DNA of 64,000 nt from Mycobacterium terramassiliense. GTDB taxonomy: Bacteria > Actinomycetota > Actinomycetes > Mycobacteriales > Mycobacteriaceae. Positions 8,519-17,291 of this stretch are shown here, in pieces; the first letter of the stretch is position 1, and each line of letters opens with the position of its first letter. Position numbers and translations under genes: made by a program. The stretch is taken from positions 372,001 to 436,000 of the forward strand of contig NZ_LT717700.1 in assembly GCF_900157385.1 (NCBI RefSeq), written 5' to 3'. The notes under the pieces are model-generated. The model saw only the letters and a list, made by a program, of their open reading frames with translations, was not told where the DNA came from and made no database searches.

Positions 8519-9165
8519 GACGACACCTCCTCGTGCGCCTGCTGGCCGCGGTTGAAACCGCGCTCCTTGGCCACGTCGGCCAGGAGGCCCCGCAGCTGAC
8601 GTCTGCCGCGGTGCAGCCGTGACATTACCGTCCCGATCGGCGTGTCCATGATCTCGGCGATCTCCTTGTACGGAAATCCCTCGACGTCGGCATAGTAGAC
8701 GGCCATCCGGAAATCCTCCGGCAACGCCTGCAGCGCCTCTTTGATCTCGTTGTCGGGCAGCGACTCGAGCGCCTCGACCTCCGCCGAGCGCAACCCCGTC
8801 GAGGAGTGTTCGGCGTTGGACGCCAGCTGCCAGTCGGTGATCTCCTCGGTCGGGTATTCAGCCGGTTGCCGCTGCCTCTTGCGGTAGCTGTTGATGTAGG
8901 TGTTGGTCAGGATCCGGTACAACCACGCCTTGAGGTTGGTGCCGGCCCGAAACGAGCGGAACCCCGCGTAGGCCTTCACCATCGTCTCCTGCAGCAGGTC
9001 CTCCGCGTCGGCGGGGTTGCGCGTCATGCGCAGCGCGCCGCCGTACAGCTGGTCGAGCAGGGGAATCGCGTCGCGCTCGAAACGCGCGGTGAGTTCCTCA
9101 TCGGTTTCGGTCGGTGGTGCCGGTTCGGGAGCTTCTGAATCCCTTGCGCCGTCGGTATCGGCCAT
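8515..9165 (-). CDS. sigH: ECF sigma factor SigH
   Basis: 216 residues, identical in length to M. tuberculosis SigH when started at MADTDG. Region 2 is [21 protein letters not shown] through the [14 protein letters not shown] helix; region 4 is EFRMAVYY-type to [14 protein letters not shown]. It directs the heat and disulfide-stress regulon (thioredoxins, dnaK/clpB, sigE, sigB). A start 30 codons upstream is possible but adds sequence not seen in the family. A SigH-type promoter lies about 180 bp upstream, consistent with autoregulation. Confidence 0.96.
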   Translation of the reverse strand: MADTDGARDSEAPEPAPPTETDEELTARFERDAIPLLDQLYGGALRMTRNPADAEDLLQETMVKAYAGFRSFRAGTNLKAWLYRILTNTYINSYRKRQRQPAEYPTEEITDWQLASNAEHSSTGLRSAEVEALESLPDNEIKEALQALPEDFRMAVYYADVEGFPYKEIAEIMDTPIGTVMSRLHRGRRQLRGLLADVAKERGFNRGQQAHEEVSS

Positions 9166-9345
9166 CTTGGTTAACACGGTCCCTTCTGCAGCGGTGTCGC
9201 CAAGCGGCACCGGAAGCGCCGCCGGACGCTCAAGCAGGCACGTCGCCGTTGGCACCAGACTGCTCCTCCCAATCTAAAGGCTGCCCCCGATAGTGTCTGT
9301 CCTAGCCCGCCGGTGGCCGCCGCATCTGCATCAGAAACCGACTTG

Positions 9346-9375
9346 TTTAACAGCGTGCGTCGGCCGGCTATTTCC
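9346..9375 (-). promoter_or_regulatory. Candidate SigH-dependent promoter of sigH-rshA
   Basis: Read on the minus strand, GGAAAT (9375-9370) is followed after 18 nt by GTT (9351-9349) with an A-rich continuation. This fits the GGAA...GTT consensus for SigH/SigE-class promoters and would put a start near 9340, leaving a leader of about 175 nt before sigH. Confidence 0.6.
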
Positions 9376-9418
9376 GGGCCGAATCCGGCCGGTTCGGCCG
9401 TGACGTTAATGTGACGCC

Positions 9419-10267
9419 ATGTCCCTGAATGGCAAGACCATGTTCATCTCCGGCGCCAGTCGCGGCATCGGGCTGGCGATCGCCAAACGCGCCGCACAGG
9501 ACGGCGCCAACATCGCGCTGATCGCCAAGACCGCCGAGCCGCACCCGAAGCTGCCGGGCACGGTGTTCACCGCCGCGAAGGAACTCGAGGAGGCCGGCGG
9601 GCAGGCCCTGCCGATCGTCGGGGACGTCCGTGACCCGGACTCGGTCGAGTCCGCGGTGGCCAAAACCGTCGAGCAATTCGGCGGCATCGACATCTGCGTC
9701 AACAACGCGTCGGCGATCAACCTGGGCTCCATCACAGAAGTGCCGATGAAGCGGTTCGACCTGATGAACGGCATCCAGGTGCGCGGCACGTACGCGGTGT
9801 CGCAGGCCTGCATCCCCCATTTGAAGGGCCGGGAGAACCCGCACATCCTGACGCTCTCGCCGCCGGTGCTGCTCGGCAAGGAGTGGCTGAAGCCGACCGC
9901 CTACATGATGGCCAAGTTCGGAATGACGTTGTGCGCGTTGGGAATTGCCGAGGAGATGCGCGAGGAGGGCATCGCGTCGAACACGTTGTGGCCGCGCACG
10001 TTGGTGGCGACGGCCGCGGTGCAGAACCTGCTCGGCGGCGACGAGGCCATGGGCCGGGCCCGCAAACCCGAGGTCTACTCCGACGCGGCCTACGTCATCC
10101 TCAACAAGCCGGCCCGCGAGTACACCGGCAACACGCTGCTGTGCGAGGACGTGCTGGTGGAGTCCGGCGTCACCGACCTGTCCGGGTACGACTGCATCCC
10201 GGGTTCGAAGCTCGGCGTCGACTTCTGGGTGGACGGCGTCAACCCGCCGGGGTACACCGGGCCGTAA
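9419..10267 (+). CDS. Short-chain dehydrogenase, HSDL2-type (Rv3224-like)
   Basis: 282 residues. NAD(P)-binding motif SGASRGIG (11-18), NNAS (95-98) and the catalytic Tyr162-x3-Lys166 pair (YMMAK) identify a classical SDR. Like HSDL2 proteins it has a longer C-terminal part with the PAREYTGNT segment. Substrate not known; a carbonyl/hydroxyl oxidoreductase role in lipid metabolism is a guess. It is divergent from sigH, so its promoter shares the 253-bp gap with the SigH-type promoter. The following gene starts 3 nt after its stop. Confidence 0.88.
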   Translation: MSLNGKTMFISGASRGIGLAIAKRAAQDGANIALIAKTAEPHPKLPGTVFTAAKELEEAGGQALPIVGDVRDPDSVESAVAKTVEQFGGIDICVNNASAINLGSITEVPMKRFDLMNGIQVRGTYAVSQACIPHLKGRENPHILTLSPPVLLGKEWLKPTAYMMAKFGMTLCALGIAEEMREEGIASNTLWPRTLVATAAVQNLLGGDEAMGRARKPEVYSDAAYVILNKPAREYTGNTLLCEDVLVESGVTDLSGYDCIPGSKLGVDFWVDGVNPPGYTGP

Positions 10268-10269
10268 TC

Positions 10270-10809
10270 GTGATCGCAAGCGCGGCGGAGCCGGGCGCAG
10301 CGGGTCACGACCATCGGAAGGGCGTGGGCGGCGCGGCCACACCGGGCATCGCGGCGCTGGTCCGGGCGGGCGTGGCGCACCAAGTCGTCAAGTTCTCCCA
10401 CGATCCCCGGGGGCCGTCGTTCGGCCTCGAGGCGGTGCACGCGCTGAGCGGGGCCGGCGTGGCGCCGGACCAGATCTACAAGACCCTGGTCATCGCGGTG
10501 CCCGACGGCCTGGCGGTCGCCGTGCTGCCGGCGCCGGCCCGGCTGTCGCTGAAGGCGGCCGCCGCCGCGCTCGGGGTCGCCAAGGCAACCATGGCCCAAC
10601 CGGCGGCCGCCGAGCGGGCCACCGGGTACGTCGTCGGCGCCATTTCGCCGTTCGGGCAGCGCCGGTCGCTGCCGACGGTCGTCGACGCCGGCGCGCTCGC
10701 CTGGGAGCGGATCCACTGCAGCGCGGGTCGGCGCGGCTGGGACGTCGCGGTGGCACCCCGGGATCTGGTCCGGCTGACGGGCGCGGTCACCGCGGACATC
10801 TGGGCCTAG
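10270..10809 (+). CDS. YbaK/EbsC-family Cys-tRNA(Pro) deacylase-like protein
   Basis: 179 residues from GTG 10270, two bases after the SDR stop. Family blocks seen: YKTLVIAVPDGLAVAVLPA, LGVAKATMA, TGYVVGAISPFGQ and LPTVVD. YbaK proteins hydrolyse misacylated Cys-tRNA(Pro) in trans. I recall the M. tuberculosis locus as two short genes, Rv3224A and Rv3224B; here the frame is whole. Synteny with M. tuberculosis breaks immediately after this gene. Confidence 0.82.
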   Translation: MIASAAEPGAAGHDHRKGVGGAATPGIAALVRAGVAHQVVKFSHDPRGPSFGLEAVHALSGAGVAPDQIYKTLVIAVPDGLAVAVLPAPARLSLKAAAAALGVAKATMAQPAAAERATGYVVGAISPFGQRRSLPTVVDAGALAWERIHCSAGRRGWDVAVAPRDLVRLTGAVTADIWA

Positions 10810-10815
10810 CGGTTC

Positions 10816-11670
10816 CTAGGCGCGTTCGACCGGCTGCCGCAAGAAGTCCTCGATGACGGGCGCCAGCTCGGTCGCATTGTGCACGATGTCGATGTGCCCG
10901 CCCGAATGCAGGTGCAGCGCCGAGTGGGGCAGCAGCGCGTGCAGGATGCGGGCATTGACCACCGGGATGATCGGGTCATCGGTGCCCGCGACGATCAACG
11001 TCTCCTGCCGCACCGCGGGCAGCGCGAACAGGCTGGTCCACACCGAGCCCGCGAGCAGTTGGTGCAGGTACCCCACCTTCGATCCGGCGTGCAACTGCCG
11101 CACGAACAGCCGCGCCACGTCTTCACCGTGGGCGCGCACGGTGCCGCCGTAGAGATCGCCGGCGATGGCCGCCGCGTAGTCGGGATCCGAAAACCGGTGC
11201 GGGGTGATCATTTTCGCTAACACCGACGGGCGGGCGGGCACCATGAGAACGCCGGTACCGGTCGCCACCAGCACCATGCGCCGGCAGCGGCGCGGATTCT
11301 GGAAAGCGAACTGTTGGGCCAGCGCGCCGCCCCAGGACAGCCCCAGGATGTCCACCACGCCGATGTCCAGCTTGGACAGCACCCTGCCCAAAACCCAGGC
11401 CAGGTAGGGAAACCCGTACGGCAGCGGGGACGTCGGCGATCCCCCGGTACCCGGCACGTCGAACCTGACCACCGTGGTCCGCAGCTGCTCGACCAGCGGA
11501 TCGAGCACCTCCAGACTGGCCCCGATGCCGTTGCACAGCACCAGCGGCACGCCCGCTCCCCGGCGGATGTTGACCCGGATTCGCTGCCCGCCCGCGCTCA
11601 GATAACGCTGCTCCCCCACCGTGCTCGGCTGTACCACCCGCAGGCGCCTCTGTTGCGCGCTACGCTTCAC
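10816..11670 (-). CDS. phaZ: Alpha/beta hydrolase, PHA depolymerase-type (PhaZ-like)
   Basis: 284 residues. The lipase-box variant GLSWGG puts the nucleophile at Ser112; Asp231/232 (AGTDDP) and His259 (GGHIDIVHN) complete the triad. The VPLVLCNGIGASLEVLDP opening and the SWGG box match the intracellular medium-chain polyhydroxyalkanoate depolymerases of pseudomonads. Its GTG start abuts the phaC stop with no gap, so it is the last gene of the fadD-phaC-phaZ operon. Generic esterase activity is the alternative; the operon partner favours polymer turnover. Confidence 0.75.
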   Translation of the reverse strand: MKRSAQQRRLRVVQPSTVGEQRYLSAGGQRIRVNIRRGAGVPLVLCNGIGASLEVLDPLVEQLRTTVVRFDVPGTGGSPTSPLPYGFPYLAWVLGRVLSKLDIGVVDILGLSWGGALAQQFAFQNPRRCRRMVLVATGTGVLMVPARPSVLAKMITPHRFSDPDYAAAIAGDLYGGTVRAHGEDVARLFVRQLHAGSKVGYLHQLLAGSVWTSLFALPAVRQETLIVAGTDDPIIPVVNARILHALLPHSALHLHSGGHIDIVHNATELAPVIEDFLRQPVERA

Positions 11671-13362
11671 TCACTTCTCCATCACATAACCGCCGGGTGC
11701 TGGGCCGAGGGGCGGAAGGCCTTCGCCGCCAAGCGCTTTGGGCGCAAGGACCTGCGGTCCGCTGCGCTCGGCGAGCCAATTCGTGTAGTCCGGCCACCAC
11801 GAGTCGGTCGAATGCTGCGACGAGTCCAGCCACTGTTGCGGATCCTCGGCGTCGACGGGGCCGGTCCGGAACGAAGCCTTCGGGTTGCCCGGCGGATTGA
11901 CCAGGGCCGCGATGTGACCGCTGGTGGACAGCACGTAGCGGTTGTCCTTGCTACCGAGCAGCCGGGCGCTGCGATAGGTGGCCTGCCACGGGGAGATGTG
12001 GTCGGCGACGCCGCCGACGACGTACGCGTCGGCGGTGACCTGCCCCAGGTCGACCGGGCTGCCCAGCATGCTGAGCGCGCCGGGGGTGACCAGGGCGTTG
12101 CGCTGCGCCATCAAGATCATGTCGCGGTGCAAGGCGGCGGTCATCCGGGTGGTGTCGGCATTCCAGAACAACACGTCGAACGCCGCCGGCTTTCGGCCCT
12201 GCACGTAGTTGTTCACCCAGTACCGCCAGACCAGGTCGGTGGGCCGCAGCCACGCGAACATCTCCGCCATGTCGCGCCCGTCCAGGTAGCCCTTGCGGCC
12301 CGAAACCCGGATCGCGGCCTGGGCCGCACGGTCGCTCATGACGGCGGCCGCGAACCCGGCCCGGGTCTCGTCCAGGACGGTGACCGACAGGTTCAGGCCG
12401 GCAACCCGGTCGCCCTCGCCGATGGCGGCCAGGTGCGCCGCCGTCATCGCGGCCAGGATGCCGCCCGAGCAGGTGGCGAACAGGTGGGTGCTGTCGGTCC
12501 CGGCGATCTTCTGCACGGCGTCCATGGCCTCGACGATCGCACCGCCATAGGCGTCGAAGCCCCAATCCCGGTGCCGCTTCTGCGGATTGCGCCACGAAAT
12601 CGCGAACACCTGCTGGCCCTGCTGGACGAAGTACTCGATGATGCTGCGTCCCGGCGCGATGTCCATGATGTAGAACTTGTTGATCACCGGCGGCACCATC
12701 AGCAACGGGATCGCGTTCACCTTCGGTGTCTGCGGGGCGTATTGGATCAACTCGAACACCGAGGTCCGCAGCACGACCGCGCCCTTGGTGACGGCCAGCG
12801 TCTCGCCCACCACGAAGGCGTCAGGCTCCACCATCGCGGGAACCCGCGGCTTCGAAAGCATGTCCCGGGCAAAGGCTTTCAGGCCCCGGACGGCGCTCAG
12901 CCCGCCGGTGTCGATCATCGCCTTCCACCCGAGCGGGCTGATCAGCGGGTTATTGCTGGGCGCCAGACCCTCGACCAGGTTGTCGAGGACGAATTGCATC
13001 CGCTGCCGGTCGCGCCAACCCAGCTCGGCGTCGCCGAGCAGCCCTTCGGCGGCCTCGCTGGCCGCGAGATACGCCTGCATGATCCGGTGCAGCAGCGGAT
13101 TGTCCTGCCAGGCGGTGTCACCGAAGCGCTTGTCGGCGCGGGCCGGCGCGCGGTGCGAATTGCCCGCCGCGATGGCGCCCAGTTCGCGGGTGAGGGCGGC
13201 GGCCCGGCCGGCCACCACGCCGGGGCGCTGGGCGATATTGGCGCCGAAGCGCGCCCAGGTGGCGTCCGGCATCATCCGGCCCGCAAACGGTTTGGTGGCG
13301 CTGCTCAGCAGCAGGTCCAACGGTGCGGCGAGCTCGTCGGCTTTGGCGGTTTGGGTGACCAT
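11671..13362 (-). CDS. phaC: Poly(3-hydroxyalkanoate) synthase
   Basis: 563 residues, normal for class I/II synthases. The catalytic Cys298 is in the FATCSGG box; Asp454 (GVADHISPW) and His483 (STSGHIAALVNPP) complete the triad. Other family blocks: PPVINKFYIMDIAPGRS and ISWRNP. It polymerises 3-hydroxyacyl-CoA into intracellular polyester. It sits between an acyl-CoA ligase gene (2 bp upstream) and the depolymerase. M. tuberculosis has no such operon here, so the locus is accessory. Whether substrate is short or medium chain cannot be read from sequence; the pairing with a PhaZ-like protein resembles the medium-chain clusters. Confidence 0.88.
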   Translation of the reverse strand: MVTQTAKADELAAPLDLLLSSATKPFAGRMMPDATWARFGANIAQRPGVVAGRAAALTRELGAIAAGNSHRAPARADKRFGDTAWQDNPLLHRIMQAYLAASEAAEGLLGDAELGWRDRQRMQFVLDNLVEGLAPSNNPLISPLGWKAMIDTGGLSAVRGLKAFARDMLSKPRVPAMVEPDAFVVGETLAVTKGAVVLRTSVFELIQYAPQTPKVNAIPLLMVPPVINKFYIMDIAPGRSIIEYFVQQGQQVFAISWRNPQKRHRDWGFDAYGGAIVEAMDAVQKIAGTDSTHLFATCSGGILAAMTAAHLAAIGEGDRVAGLNLSVTVLDETRAGFAAAVMSDRAAQAAIRVSGRKGYLDGRDMAEMFAWLRPTDLVWRYWVNNYVQGRKPAAFDVLFWNADTTRMTAALHRDMILMAQRNALVTPGALSMLGSPVDLGQVTADAYVVGGVADHISPWQATYRSARLLGSKDNRYVLSTSGHIAALVNPPGNPKASFRTGPVDAEDPQQWLDSSQHSTDSWWPDYTNWLAERSGPQVLAPKALGGEGLPPLGPAPGGYVMEK

Positions 13363-13364
13363 GG

Positions 13365-14876
13365 TTATCGCGTGCTTTCGGTTGTCGGAACGGTGATTTC
13401 GCGTTTGAGGACCTTGCCGGTGGGCCCCTTGGGCAGGGCGTCGACGAGCCAGACCCGGCGCGGGTACTTGTAGGCGGCCACCCGCGCCTTGACGTACTCG
13501 ACCAGCTCGCCGGGCGTCGCGGCCGCGCCCGGCTTGAGGGCGACGGCGGCGCCGACCTCCTCGCCGAGCGAGTCGTGCGGGACGCCGACGACGGCGGCTT
13601 CGGCCACCGCCGGATGCTCGTAGAGCACCTCCTCGATTTCCCGGGGATAGACGTTGTACCCGCCGCGGATGATCAGGTCCTTGGTCCGGTCGACGATGTA
13701 GAAGTAGCCGTCGGAGTCGACGCGACCGATGTCACCGGTGTTCAGCCAGCCCTCGGGCGTGATGGTGGCCGCGGTGGCGTCCGGCAGGTTCCAGTAGCCC
13801 TTCATCACGTTGTGACCGCGGATCTGGAGCTCGCCCGCCTGCCCCTGCGGCACCTCGACGCCGTCGAGGTCGACCACCCGCATCTGCACACCCTCGATCG
13901 GGGTGCCGATCGAGCCGGCCTTGCGCGGCCGGTTCGGGTGATTGAACGCCGCCACCGGAGAGCTTTCGGAGAGCCCATACCCCTCGAGAACCGCGCAGCC
14001 GAAAGCCTTTTCGAAGTCGGTGAGCACCTGGACCGGCAGGGCCGCGCCGCCGGACACGCAGATCCGCAGGCTCCGCGCCGCCCGCGGCGCGGCATCGCGG
14101 GCCACACCCAGCAGCGCCGAATACATCGTCGGCACCCCCTGGAAGACCGTGACGGCGTCGCGCTCGATCACCTCGAGCGCCTTGCGCGGGTCGAACCGCG
14201 GGATCAGCGTCAGCGTCGCACCGGCGAGGACGGAAGCGTTGAGGCCACAGGTCAGGCCGAAGACGTGAAACAGCGGCAGGCAGCCCATCACCACGTCGTC
14301 GGGCCCGGTCTCGATCAGGGTGCGGACGCTGACCTCGGCGTTGCGCCGGAGGCTGCCGTGGGTGAGCATGGCACCCTTGGGCTTGCCGGTGGTTCCGGAG
14401 GTATGCAGGATGACCGCGACGTCTTCGTCGTCGCACGGTACCGGCTGGCCGTGGGCGGGCAGGCCGGCGATCAGGTCGGCCAGCGCGGCGTCGTCGACGA
14501 GCCAGCATTGCGCCCCGGTTTCCGCCGCCCCGGCGGTGGCCTCCTGCGCGAAGGCCGGCGTCGCAAACAGGGCCTTGGCGCCGCTGTTGGACAGGTAGTA
14601 GGCGACCTCCCGGCCCTTCAGCAGCGGGTTCATCGGGACCGCGACGGCGCCGCGATAGACGATGCCGTAGAAGACGATGGCGAACGCGGGCGTGTTGGGC
14701 AGCATTACGCCCACCCGGTCGCCCGGCTCGATGCCCGCCCGCTCCAGCAGCGTCGCGACCCGGCCCGCCGCGGCGTCGAACTCGGCGTAGGTGAGCCGCA
14801 GGTCGTCACAGCGCAGCGCCACGCGTTCGGGGTGACGATTCCTCGCCGCGGCGAGATCGGCGCTCAGAGCGGTCAT
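13365..14876 (-). CDS. Acyl-CoA ligase (FadD-type)
   Basis: 503 residues. AMP-binding motif LHTSGTTGKPKGAMLTHG (about 157-174), EGYGLSES, the GWLNTGDIGRVD hinge region and C-terminal PKGPTGKVLKRE lysine loop give a complete ANL-superfamily fatty acyl-CoA synthetase. First gene of the operon with phaC and phaZ, so it could supply activated acyl chains for polymer synthesis, directly or through beta-oxidation. ATG 14876 was chosen over one 13 codons upstream because it matches family N-termini. It is divergent from the PucR-type regulator at 15021. Confidence 0.88.
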   Translation of the reverse strand: MTALSADLAAARNRHPERVALRCDDLRLTYAEFDAAAGRVATLLERAGIEPGDRVGVMLPNTPAFAIVFYGIVYRGAVAVPMNPLLKGREVAYYLSNSGAKALFATPAFAQEATAGAAETGAQCWLVDDAALADLIAGLPAHGQPVPCDDEDVAVILHTSGTTGKPKGAMLTHGSLRRNAEVSVRTLIETGPDDVVMGCLPLFHVFGLTCGLNASVLAGATLTLIPRFDPRKALEVIERDAVTVFQGVPTMYSALLGVARDAAPRAARSLRICVSGGAALPVQVLTDFEKAFGCAVLEGYGLSESSPVAAFNHPNRPRKAGSIGTPIEGVQMRVVDLDGVEVPQGQAGELQIRGHNVMKGYWNLPDATAATITPEGWLNTGDIGRVDSDGYFYIVDRTKDLIIRGGYNVYPREIEEVLYEHPAVAEAAVVGVPHDSLGEEVGAAVALKPGAAATPGELVEYVKARVAAYKYPRRVWLVDALPKGPTGKVLKREITVPTTESTR

Positions 14877-15020
14877 GCGGGTGCCTCCGGGACGTGCTTG
14901 TGCTACGTACTCCAAGCGTGATCCCGGCTACCCGCGGCCACAATGTCCGCCGAAACAACGGCGCGCCCCGTTCGGTGTGAGCGGTCACATTCGGCGGCGG
15001 CGGGGCATAAGGTTTGCGGT

Positions 15021-16235
15021 ATGGGCGTGGCCTCGACGAATCGCGGCGTCCGGCATGGTGCGGCGGCGGACGCGCACGTCGTCGAGCTGAGCAAGCTGAT
15101 GATGTCCCGCGCCCCGCAACTGGGACGAACGATGGCGGACCTGCTCTGCCGCGACATCGACGCGTACCGCGACGGCACCGTCGTCACCAAGGATCAGGTC
15201 GCCGAAAGCTGCGCGGCCAACGTGACGTTCATCTTCGACTCGCTCACCGGCGGCGCGGAAGTCGACGTCTCGCCCGCCGAACGCACCGGCACCCAGCGTG
15301 CGGTGGCCGGGGTGCCGCTGCCGGCGGTGATGACCGCCTACCGCATCGGCTTTCGGTTCATGTGGGAGGAGACCATCGCGGTCGCCCGTGCCGCGGGCAT
15401 TCCCACCGACGCCATCCTGGACGCCACCGCGCGAATCTTCTTCGCCCAGGAGACCTTTACCCAGGCGATGGCCAGTGCCTACCGCCAGCAGCTGACGGCG
15501 CAGATCATCGAGCGCGAGGAAGAGCGGTCGGCGTTGGTCGAGGCGCTGCTGGCGCACCGGATCACCGACAAGCAAAGCCTCTGGGAGGCAGCGGATCTGC
15601 TGCGACTACCGACATCGGGGCCCTACGCCGTGGTGGCGGCCGAGCTGCCGGCGATCGGGCGGCTGGGCCTGCCGGCGATCGAAAACAAGCTGTCCGCGCG
15701 GGACATTCGGTCCGCGTGGCGGCTGCTGCCCGACCTGCAGGTGGGCATCGTTCACCTGCGCGGGCCGGAGATGATCGACGCCCTGGTCGAGGTGCTCCGC
15801 CACGCCGCGACGGCGCGGGTCGGCATCAGCCCGACGTTTCGCGATCTGGCCGCAACCAGCGACGGATTGCGATTGGCCAGGGTCGCGGTCACCGGCAAGC
15901 CCACCGGCGACTCGCTGGTTTCCCTTTTCGACGACACCCCGCTCGCCGTCGCGGCGGTCAGCGCGCCGGAGGCGATGGCGAAGATCAGGTCGCAGGTGCT
16001 CTCGCGCCTCGACGAACTGCCCGCCGAGGAGCGCACCACCCTGCTGGACACGTTCCGGGCGTGGGTGGAGGCGGGCGGCTCGGCCAACGGCACCGCGGCG
16101 GAGATCTTCTGCCATCCCAACACGGTGCGGCACCGGCTGCGCCGCATTGAGGAGCTGACCGCTCGATCCCTCTCGCGGCCAAGAGATCTCGCCGAGCTGT
16201 GCCTGGCGTTCGAGGTGGAGCGGCGGCTGCCCTAG
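15021..16235 (+). CDS. PucR/CdaR-type transcriptional regulator (first copy)
   Basis: 404 residues from ATG 15021. The N-terminal half resembles RsbRD-like sensory domains (LMMSRAPQLGRTMADLL, later VPLPAVMTAYRIGFRFMWE). The C-terminal PucR helix-turn-helix is FCHPNTVRHRLRRIEEL (about 365-385). These regulators usually act on adjacent operons for lipid, purine or amino-acid catabolism. It is divergent from fadD-phaC-phaZ with 144 bp between starts, so that operon is the likely target. An in-frame ATG at 14943 would add 26 residues but lies close to the opposite start. Confidence 0.82.
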   Translation: MGVASTNRGVRHGAAADAHVVELSKLMMSRAPQLGRTMADLLCRDIDAYRDGTVVTKDQVAESCAANVTFIFDSLTGGAEVDVSPAERTGTQRAVAGVPLPAVMTAYRIGFRFMWEETIAVARAAGIPTDAILDATARIFFAQETFTQAMASAYRQQLTAQIIEREEERSALVEALLAHRITDKQSLWEAADLLRLPTSGPYAVVAAELPAIGRLGLPAIENKLSARDIRSAWRLLPDLQVGIVHLRGPEMIDALVEVLRHAATARVGISPTFRDLAATSDGLRLARVAVTGKPTGDSLVSLFDDTPLAVAAVSAPEAMAKIRSQVLSRLDELPAEERTTLLDTFRAWVEAGGSANGTAAEIFCHPNTVRHRLRRIEELTARSLSRPRDLAELCLAFEVERRLP

Positions 16236-16831
16236 CCGGCGGCCCCGACGGCCTGCGCTACGCGCTTCGCGCGGCCGCGGACCTGGAAGGCCGAGATGAT
16301 GTCCATGACACCGATGACGATCAGCCACCAGCCGGCCACCAGGGTCAGGATCGCGATCGAGCGCAGCGGCGAGACAATCAGCACGGCGCCGCCGATCACG
16401 ATGATCAAGCCGGACAGCGCCTGCCAGCCGCGGCCGGGCAGGTGGTCCAAGGACAACGCGGCGGCGAACAGCGTCATCCCGCGGAACAGCCAGCTGATGC
16501 CGATCCAGATGGCCAACAGCGTGACCGCCTCGAATTCTTCGCGGAAGCAGAAGAACCCGAGGACCAGCGAAACAATGCCGGTGATGAACGTCAGCACCCG
16601 CATTGCGGCGCCGGCGTGCGTGCCGAAGGCGGCAAACACGTATCCGATTCCGGTGACCACCAGGTAGATGCCGAACAGGACACCCGCCACGAACAGTGTC
16701 TTGCCCGGCCAGAGCAGCACGATGACGCCCAGCGCCACCGCGGCGACACCGATGAGCAGAAGCAGCTGCCACGCGCTGCGAGCAAGCTGCCGTAGTGGAC
16801 CTTCAAACACGGTCTGATCGGTATTTGTCAT
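16232..16831 (-). CDS. HdeD-family membrane protein
   Basis: 199 residues with six hydrophobic segments in three pairs, the HdeD/DUF308 pattern (LLLIGVAAVALGVIVLLWPG, then WLIVIGVMDIISAF near the end). HdeD-type proteins are linked to acid resistance in enterobacteria; the mycobacterial role is unknown. The 3' end overlaps the convergent PucR gene by 4 nt. The start codon lies inside a 12-bp palindrome, TTGTCATGACAA (16825-16836), possibly an operator. An upstream in-frame ATG would add a basic non-homologous tail. Confidence 0.8.
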   Translation of the reverse strand: MTNTDQTVFEGPLRQLARSAWQLLLLIGVAAVALGVIVLLWPGKTLFVAGVLFGIYLVVTGIGYVFAAFGTHAGAAMRVLTFITGIVSLVLGFFCFREEFEAVTLLAIWIGISWLFRGMTLFAAALSLDHLPGRGWQALSGLIIVIGGAVLIVSPLRSIAILTLVAGWWLIVIGVMDIISAFQVRGRAKRVAQAVGAAG

Positions 16832-16836
16832 GACAA
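16825..16836. promoter_or_regulatory. Palindrome across the HdeD-like start codon
   Basis: TTGTCATGACAA is a perfect 12-bp palindrome centred on the ATG of the HdeD-like gene. A looser relative, TTGTCGTCCGAAGACAA, occurs at 16920-16936. Binding of a regulator here is inferred only. Confidence 0.3.
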
Positions 16837-17086
16837 TATGATTCGCCATTGCAATCGCAAAGAAAATGACTTTGGCGACACAATTCGGTATCGCGCAATG
16901 GGTCATCGGCTAAACACTTTTGTCGTCCGAAGACAACGACTCTCGGCAGGTTCGTCGTTCCGCGCCATCGCCGCGCCCGGGCGGCCCCGCTAGGTTCTGC
17001 GACGCATCGATGAATCGATCGTCGCCGGATCCAATTCGCAACCGGCACAACCGATATTCCGCTCAGCGGGGAAGGGCAGGCCGGAA
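16837..17086. other. Intergenic stretch upstream of HdeD-like gene
   Basis: About 250 bases of lower GC than the flanking genes. It holds the imperfect inverted repeat near 16920 and paired ATCGAT boxes at 17006-17019, and no convincing gene. It must contain the HdeD-like promoter (minus strand). No clear -10/-35 pair recognised. Confidence 0.4.
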
Positions 17087-17278
17087 ATGTTTGATTCCTT
17101 GGTGGTGATCATGACCTACGTCACGGCCGTTTTCATGCCGGTCCTGATCCCGGCGACCGTCCATGCGGCCCACTTCGTTCGCGAGCGGCACCCGGCCCAC
17201 CGGCCGCTCAGGGCGGCCGTGCGGGTGAGCCCGCCGCGGGCCGTGGCGTCCCGGCGTGCCGTCCCGGCTGTCTGCTGA
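17087..17278 (+). CDS. Possible small membrane peptide
   Basis: A 63-codon frame starts at ATG 17087 behind GGGAAGGGCAGG. Residues 4-27 are hydrophobic (LVVIMTYVTAVFMPVLIPAT) and the rest is basic and proline-rich. That would make a single-span membrane peptide with a cytosolic basic tail. It is convergent with the second PucR gene and ends 13 bp before that gene's stop. No family recognised; it may be a chance frame in GC-rich DNA. Confidence 0.35.
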   Translation: MFDSLVVIMTYVTAVFMPVLIPATVHAAHFVRERHPAHRPLRAAVRVSPPRAVASRRAVPAVC

Positions 17279-17291
17279 CGCGCGCACCCGC

